Assembly: GCA_005765155.1 (NCBI GenBank)
Contig: VCCP01000005.1
Location: 3,782,001 to 3,846,000, forward strand
Length of the DNA: 64,000 nucleotides
Direction of reading: 5' to 3'
Source: Zelopaecilomyces penicillatus
Lineage: Eukaryota; Ascomycota; Sordariomycetes; Hypocreales; Pseudodiploosporaceae
Below the pieces are notes generated by a model that did no database searches, was not told the DNA's origin, and saw only the letters and a list, made by a program, of their open reading frames with translations. Numbering within the stretch: the stretch's first letter is position 1; each line of letters opens with the position of its first letter. This document shows, one piece after another, positions 58,701 to 64,000 of the stretch. Position numbers and translations under genes: made by a program.

Positions 58701-59423
58701 GGGGATGGTGTTTCCGCTTTCAGTGTTTGTTGGTTGAAAGACTTGCCAGATGATGAAGAACAAGATCTCGAACTAGCCATCTGGAAAGGCGATTTCAAGA
58801 GGGCAACAACTTGTTGTATGGACGAGTATGGAGAAAGAATTGGGACACTTAGGCTGAAAATCGCCTTCTGGGCTGGAATGGTACGTTTGTTATATCAGCG
58901 TCTTTTTTTTTCGTTACCTCTACAGTGTTGCTAACTGAGTGTAACACAGGGTTTGGCTCATTCTGGCTGGGCAAGCGGCAATGAGCATCTTCGAGACATT
59001 GTGGAGGTGCTTGATACCTCACGAGATAATACCCACAGTGAAGAAATGGAGAAGAAGGCAGGCATTGTTGACGAAGAAGCCACAAGTGATAGCAGCAGCA
59101 GCTCTGATGATGATGATGAAGATAAGCACCATATACCCAACGGCAATGCCGACAACAAGCAGGGGGTAATTGATCAGGTTCGGGATTACAAGCGGCGTGA
59201 CAAGGCTTTGCACAGACAACACCGTGGCATGATGCAGTGGAAGGTGAGTTGTGGCATAATGAGCCAGTGCTTGGAATAGAGGCAAGAACTGGGCTAACAA
59301 GAAGTCTTCTAGATGCCACGGACAGCAAGATGGGTGAAACACAAGTTGGACAAGGTTGAGGATAGTGTGAGTGATATGTTTGATCATCGATCCAAAGAGG
59401 CGGGTATTGAGACCGAGGTGTAA
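55716..59423 (+). CDS. Tricalbin/E-Syt-like membrane protein with SMP and C2 domains
   Basis: Three exons, 55716-58880, 58950-59243 and 59313-59423, give 1,189 residues. The start at 55716 has a strong context (gccATGG). An N-terminal charged region (1-190) leads to two membrane segments (about 195-220 and 235-260) that would form a hairpin in the ER membrane. Next is an SMP-like lipid-transfer domain (about 270-560; SLLSSVWPLINPDLF, DLQGIIGTMRLRLQL, LNIMDVPFI, SAVDAAMAQYVAPKSLTLDL). Two or more C2 domains follow (SSGSDPYVSIGW, WDETCFVLVS, RVQLWDSDRFTADDDLGRI; then a second at about 770-900). Some calcium-binding Asp remain in the first C2. Then come a divergent domain, an acidic Ser/Asp tract and a basic tail. 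Family knowledge: such proteins tether the ER to the plasma membrane and move lipids. It is longer than yeast tricalbins at the tail but has fewer recognisable C2 copies. Confidence 0.88.
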
Positions 59424-60773
59424 TGATTATCATGATGGTTGTTTGGAGCAAGGCGTTTTGTAGCAAAATAATCGACTATTGGAAGTTGGAATTATGAGAT
59501 AATGGGTGGTAGGTGTGAAGTCCAGTGAATTACTATTTTAGGTATCGGCATTCGAATAAAGATTTCAGATATTAACTTGTTATGGCTCATGGCATGGATT
59601 CAGAATATCAAGAGTGTATGTTAGTCTTGAAGTGCATGTCCTGCAGGTTCTGTGTGTACGGCAAAGTATGGAATTTGCAATCTTTATGATATCCCAGCCA
59701 TAGGTGGTATAGACACAACGCACCTGACGCCTTGTGATTTCCCTAACTGAATGATAAGACCTGCAAAATATGTACTTTTTTTTTTTTTTTAAAACAGTAA
59801 ATTTAGTACGAGTAGATGAACTATCTAGGCTTTAAGAACAGACTTTCAAATGTAAGTGGAAGATACAGGGTATGTCGCGAATAATACGGAGGATTAAGTA
59901 CTTGTTGGAACGCGGCACAGCATTCCTGAGCCCAGGTACCTTACTTAGTAGGTACCTGCAATTTGTGCCTTGGACAAAGGAAACAAACAGTTCATCAAAT
60001 ATTCCTTTTTTCTTTGTCTTGGATCCTTCCACTTGCCAGCTATGTAGGTAGGTTACTATTAGCCAGTGCACAGGTACAAATACCGATTTTTAGCGAGATT
60101 TAACCCACGCGCGGCAGACGGGCAAACCATTTTTGTTTGGTGGTAGCCTAATTATGTGATTGATGATCGGCTGGCCTCTCTCCACCATGGTCTGTCTCCT
60201 TATCTACTTTTTCTTAGGGGGCCCTTGCACCATTCACTACTCCTTTTCCATAATCTCTCTCCCTTTTTCTCTCTCTGTCGATTGATTGAAAAATTTGAGA
60301 AAAGAAAAAAAAAAGATACGGGAATTTTTTCTAAAAAATTGGGAATATTTGTTCTTCCGCCACTTCTTCGGGAAAACCACCAAAAGACTGGTCTGCCAGC
60401 TGCCGCCCCTGCTCCTTTTTTTTTTTTATATATTCTTGACGTTGCAACCGGCCCGTCATCCCAAAAATATTCGGCCTCCCTCCCCCAAATTCTCCACTCC
60501 GTTTTCGGCACACCCTGCACTGAACCCTTTGGTTTTGGGGCCTTGCGGAGCTGCCCCATAAGGACTCTCTACTCTGATCTGCATCCTCCTCGCTTGGTTT
60601 TGTGTTAATCAGGCTCTAAAAAAAGTTTGGGGGTTTTCCTTTGGTCTCTTGCGCGTCGGTATCTCAGCAAATCTGGTCACTGAGGTTTTTCCTTCTTTCA
60701 CAAATCTCTTGTTTCAGTCTAGAGAATTGTTAGAGGCGTTCTAGAGTATAGAATCGGGTTTTTGACTGACATC
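59424..60773. other. Intergenic stretch upstream of SYM1
   Basis: 1.35 kb without a supportable gene. Contains a run of about 15 T (59776-59790), an 8-bp inverted repeat built from GGTACC (59933-59958) and a pyrimidine-rich region before the SYM1 start. Confidence 0.6.
59776..59790. repeat. Poly-T run, about 15 bases
   Basis: T run on the + strand in the 3' flank of the SMP/C2 gene. Confidence 0.85.
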
Positions 60774-61501
60774 ATGGCTACATTTTTCCGTTGGTACGTC
60801 ATATTCTCACCGCCGCCCGAGAAAGGGTGCTTTTTATGAAGAGATGATAGACTTGTTTTACTAATTTCAAATCTAGGTATAATGCGAAGCTCGCTGCTCG
60901 CCCATTGTTGACCCAGGGTGTGACGACTGCCGTTCTTTTCGCGACTGGCGACATTACCGCCCAGCAGCTCGTTGAGAAACGAGGCATCCAGAAGCATGAT
61001 CTTACCCGGACAGGACGCATGGCCCTCTACGGCGGATGTAAGAAACCAGTCCCTTGTCTTTTTTTATCTTTGTTACTCATCATCACCTTTTTTTTCACTT
61101 ATCATACACATTTTGCTGACCTGTCATCACTAGGCGTCTTTGGACCCGCAGCCACGACGTGGTTGGGCTTCCTGGCTCGGCGTGTCAACTTCAAAGGCCC
61201 GCGTATCACGACATTGGCGCGAGTAGCGTGCGACCAGACACTCTTCGCTCCTATTGCCATCGGAGCATTCCTGAGCAGCATGGCCGTCATGGAGGGCAAC
61301 AGTCCCACCGAGCGTCTGGAGACAACGTGGTGGCCGGCCCTCAAGGCTAACTGGATGGTCTGGCCCTTTGTTCAGTTCATCAACTTTACATTCCTGCCGC
61401 TTCAGTACCGCCTTCTGTTTGCCAACGTCATCTCCATCGGCTGGAACAGCTATCTAAGCTGGGTCAACGGTCAGAGTAAGAAGGTTTTGGTCGAGAAATG
61501 A
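60774..61501 (+). CDS. SYM1: Mitochondrial inner-membrane protein SYM1 (Mpv17/PMP22 family)
   Basis: Three exons, 60774-60793 (20 bases), 60877-61037 and 61134-61501, give 182 residues. Family motifs in order: WYNAKLAARPLLTQGVTTAVLFATGDITAQQ, RTGRMALYGG, VFGPAATTWLGFL, ACDQTLFAPIAIGAFLSSMAVMEG, then W-W-P-x-L-K-A-N-W-M-V-W-P and FTFLPLQYRLLFANVISIGWNSYLSW. The last two are the Mpv17 signature. Four hydrophobic segments are present and length matches Sym1 (about 175-197). Known role: yeast Sym1 is needed for growth on ethanol under heat stress and human MPV17 for mitochondrial DNA maintenance; the family acts as an inner-membrane channel or metabolite carrier. The first exon is too short to find by frame alone but is fixed by MATFFRW and the WYN junction. 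Confidence 0.95.
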
Positions 61502-62499
61502 GCCCCGAGGGCGGGTAGGTAAACTGCAGCTGGCACTCGACGGGGGATTTTGGATTTGAAACACTTTCTTGAGCGTTCCTCCTACCCATTTTGTTGTGCA
61601 TAGCGTTGCCTGTCAACGGCCGCTGTTTAGATGAAAGAAAAACATGGTTGGACTTTATCACAGTTACCCCTTTACTATAGAGAGGGCGCGAATTGCCCGT
61701 CACATCCGCATAATAGTAATGCATCACCTTAAGAACTTCTGTTCCCCGGAATCTCACTTCTCTTTGTCTGTTCTGTCTTCTTGCGCAACGGCCCGTCAAA
61801 GCGCGATGTGCAGGGAATGCTGCAACTTCCCCGCAGATGCGACGGGAGGGCAGCATGAACAAAGGCACAATGTGGCCGCCCCTGACTTGCATGTTTGGCT
61901 GATGGTGTGACCGTGACTCTTGAGTGCATTATCGCCCCCCCTGAGATGAGAAGAATTGGAGAATCAAAGGCTTGCCTGGGAAGACGAGACAACCACCACT
62001 GCGTCTAATGTGGGAGAAGGAAGAGCTTGAAACAGGTGTGATCCTGAGAGTGATATCATGAGTTATTCACCGTCGATCTCTATGAGGAACATCCATCCGA
62101 AGCATAATGGGGTTCTTCTTCTCGAATTTGTAGTAAAGCACCTCGCACGAATTAATAAGTGCTCATGGTATCAGTTATTAATGAGTTGTCATTGAAAGAT
62201 TTGAAGACTCGCTGGATAAGTTGCATCCACAGGCTACAATGGTGGTGCTGCTCACGCGGAGCCGTTATCGCTGCCTTAGGCCACTAAGAGCTAGCGCCTG
62301 ACACATCCCGCCCCCCCCAGACTTGGTTGCTGATGAAGCGTTTTACCGAACAACGGCCAGATCCGGGTTTTGACCAGACCCAAGGCGACATTATCAGGAT
62401 CCAGCTTGAGCCTCAAGTCTCAAGCCTCTTTGCTCCCCCGCCCTCTCTTCTGTTCGCCTCGCACGCATCTAAGCGGCAAACAATTTGTCTGGCGACAAG
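61502..62499. other. Intergenic stretch before the mS38-type gene
   Basis: 1 kb without a supportable gene between two mitochondrial genes read in the same direction. Confidence 0.6.
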
Positions 62500-63599
62500 A
62501 TGCTGCCCATGTCGGTGCGGCGCGTGGTGGCCTCCGTTCCTCCAGCCGGCCTCGTTTCATCCCTGGCCTCGTCGGCGCCAAAGGTCGCAGCCTCACTGCC
62601 CATCGTCGTCCGCCGTCACCAACGACGATGCTCCTCCTCGAAGCCCTCTCGGTCGGATAACGGCTCTAGTGATGTTGCAGCTGGCCAGTCGGTCCCGGCA
62701 ACTGCCACGGCGCGTGCAGATGGCAAGTCGGGAGGCGAAAAGCGAAAGCGAAAGAATAAGGACTCGTCCGACAAGGCAGCCTCGTTCAAGAAGCTCCCCA
62801 GCGTTCCCAGCACGCATCACATGTCCCAGGAAGGTTAGTTTTGGAGCATGGGTTTATCTTTTTGCCTCTTTTTGGCTCTCCAAAGTACGTTGTACTGACG
62901 ATGCTTTTAGCTCTGGGATTGTCAAGTTTCTTTTCCCTACACCGGCCCATTTCCATCACCCAGACTATGCCTAGGTCGGTGACAGACGAGCACTTTGCGT
63001 CCATCTTCGCCCCCCGAACAAAGTCGAGTAGAATGGCAGATACCATGTCGACCATCTCCAATACCATCGATCAGCTGGAAGGACCCATGGCTCAGATGAC
63101 AATAGGAGGTCACCAAGCGGATCAAGGAATGGGTGAAGGAGTGCACAGACTCGAAGTCAGAAACCCGGACGGAACCGAATCGAGCCTTTATCTACAGGTC
63201 GACACAATGTCCGGCGAATTTTTGCCATTCCGACCACCCCCGCTGCCTCAGCCTCAAACGGCGGCTGAGCTTGACGGAGCTGCGGCAGAAGCAGATGTTG
63301 CAGACGAGACCTCACACCATCGTGTCTACAAGGCCATGTTCACTATCGAAGAATCCACAGAGGCGGACGGTCAGATTCGAATTATTGCCCACAGCCCCCG
63401 CATCGTCAACGACGAACAGCCCCGCAGCTTCCTAGGGCGTTTGGCACAGCGTCAGCTCCGAGCCGACGATGCTCGTGGCCGTCGTGACATGTTCGCCATC
63501 AGCGTCAAGAGACAACGGAAACTCAGGATGAAGAAGAAGAAGTACAAGAAGCTGATGAAGCGAACGAGAAATCTCCGACGCAAACTGGATAGAACGTGA
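62500..63599 (+). CDS. Mitochondrial small-ribosomal-subunit protein mS38 / COX24 type
   Basis: Two exons, 62500-62833 and 62911-63599, give 340 residues. The start MLPMSVRRVVASVPP is a basic, hydroxylated, acid-free leader of the mitochondrial targeting type. The middle is low complexity. The very C-terminus is a dense Lys/Arg tract following AISVKRQRKLRMKKKKYKKL and ending LRRKLDRT. This is the COX24/AURKAIP1 (mS38) C-terminal domain, which in known structures threads into the small-subunit rRNA near the decoding site. A variable middle and a conserved basic tail are usual for this family in fungi. Yeast Cox24 (Qri5) is needed for COX1 expression. The intron (GTTAGT donor, TTTTAG acceptor) falls at the join GA|CT in an Ala codon. 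Confidence 0.87.
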
Positions 63600-64000
63600 G
63601 CCTTGATTTTGTCTCATCGTGTGTAAATAACCACTTCCCTTTATTTGAACTGTTTTTCTACCTTACACTACTGCTTATGCTGGCATTTCGACGGGTTGTT
63701 CATTGGTGGTGTCTGGCATGATGGGTTGACAAGTTTTTTGTCAATCTTTGACTTGTGCATTGCGCTCTGAGGCTTTTCTTCCCATAGACTCGCGCAGATG
63801 ACAGTCATTCTTGCATTTGCAACTGAGGAAGAACCTGATGCGTGGTGGCAAATGACTGGGCTGCGGAAGCCCTTGTTGATTGATAGAATAATACCGAAAC
63901 ATTTACATCCAGTTGAGTCTGTTCTTTATGGGTGAATTGGTAAGGGGGAGTTGTGATTATTGTACACTACGGAGTATTTGACACTGCCAATGGAGTACAT
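63600..64000. other. 3' flank at the right edge
   Basis: No gene seen. TACGGAGTA occurs at 63968-63976. Confidence 0.6.

Overview
The window looks like nuclear DNA of a filamentous ascomycete, probably a sordariomycete and likely Hypocreales. The evidence is short GT-AG introns of about 50-150 bases with CTAAC-type branch sites near the acceptor, large intergenic gaps, and a typical mould gene set (NoxA, a multi-PAS hybrid histidine kinase, a GH18 chitinase, an AmdS-type amidase). The order is inferred from remembered orthologues, not from a search. I support 18 protein genes, most of them spliced, and found no tRNA, rRNA, CRISPR array or intact transposon. Where several exons were needed I rebuilt the gene by finding donor and acceptor pairs that keep the frame and restore known motifs.

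Layout, left to right. 1-2.8 kb: no gene. 2.8-4.7 kb (-): vacuolar zinc transporter of the cation diffusion facilitator family. 6.9-9.2 kb (+): STAND-type N-terminal plus ankyrin protein. 9.7-10.7 kb (+): Memo family protein. 13.0-14.4 kb (+): plasma-membrane syntaxin with a prion-like N-terminus. 15.7-16.5 kb (-): unknown low-complexity protein. 16.5-27.8 kb is sparse and partly AT-rich. It holds only a small secreted cysteine-rich protein (18.6 kb, +) and an intracellular GH18 chitinase (21.5-22.8 kb, -).

27.8-41.2 kb is the densest part: methyltransferase (+), mRNA 3'-end factor YTH1 (+), DUF1776 protein (-), secreted propeller-like protein (-), amidase (+) and the Wss1-type metalloprotease (+). 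A 3.6 kb gap leads to a 1,372-residue hybrid histidine kinase (+), which converges on NADPH oxidase A (-). After another 3.8 kb gap come a tricalbin-like SMP/C2 membrane protein (+), the mitochondrial inner-membrane protein SYM1 (+) and a mitochondrial small-ribosomal-subunit mS38/COX24-type protein (+).

I see no biosynthetic cluster or defence island. Functional themes are housekeeping secretion and membrane contact (syntaxin, SMP/C2), redox and stress signalling (histidine kinase, NoxA), mitochondrial maintenance (SYM1, mS38) and genome or RNA care (Wss1, YTH1). The most unusual signals are the duplicated crystallin-like secreted protein, the chitinase that lacks the third Asp of its catalytic motif, the syntaxin with both a FUS-like N-terminus and a long tail beyond its membrane anchor, and an 18-base micro-exon in the methyltransferase.
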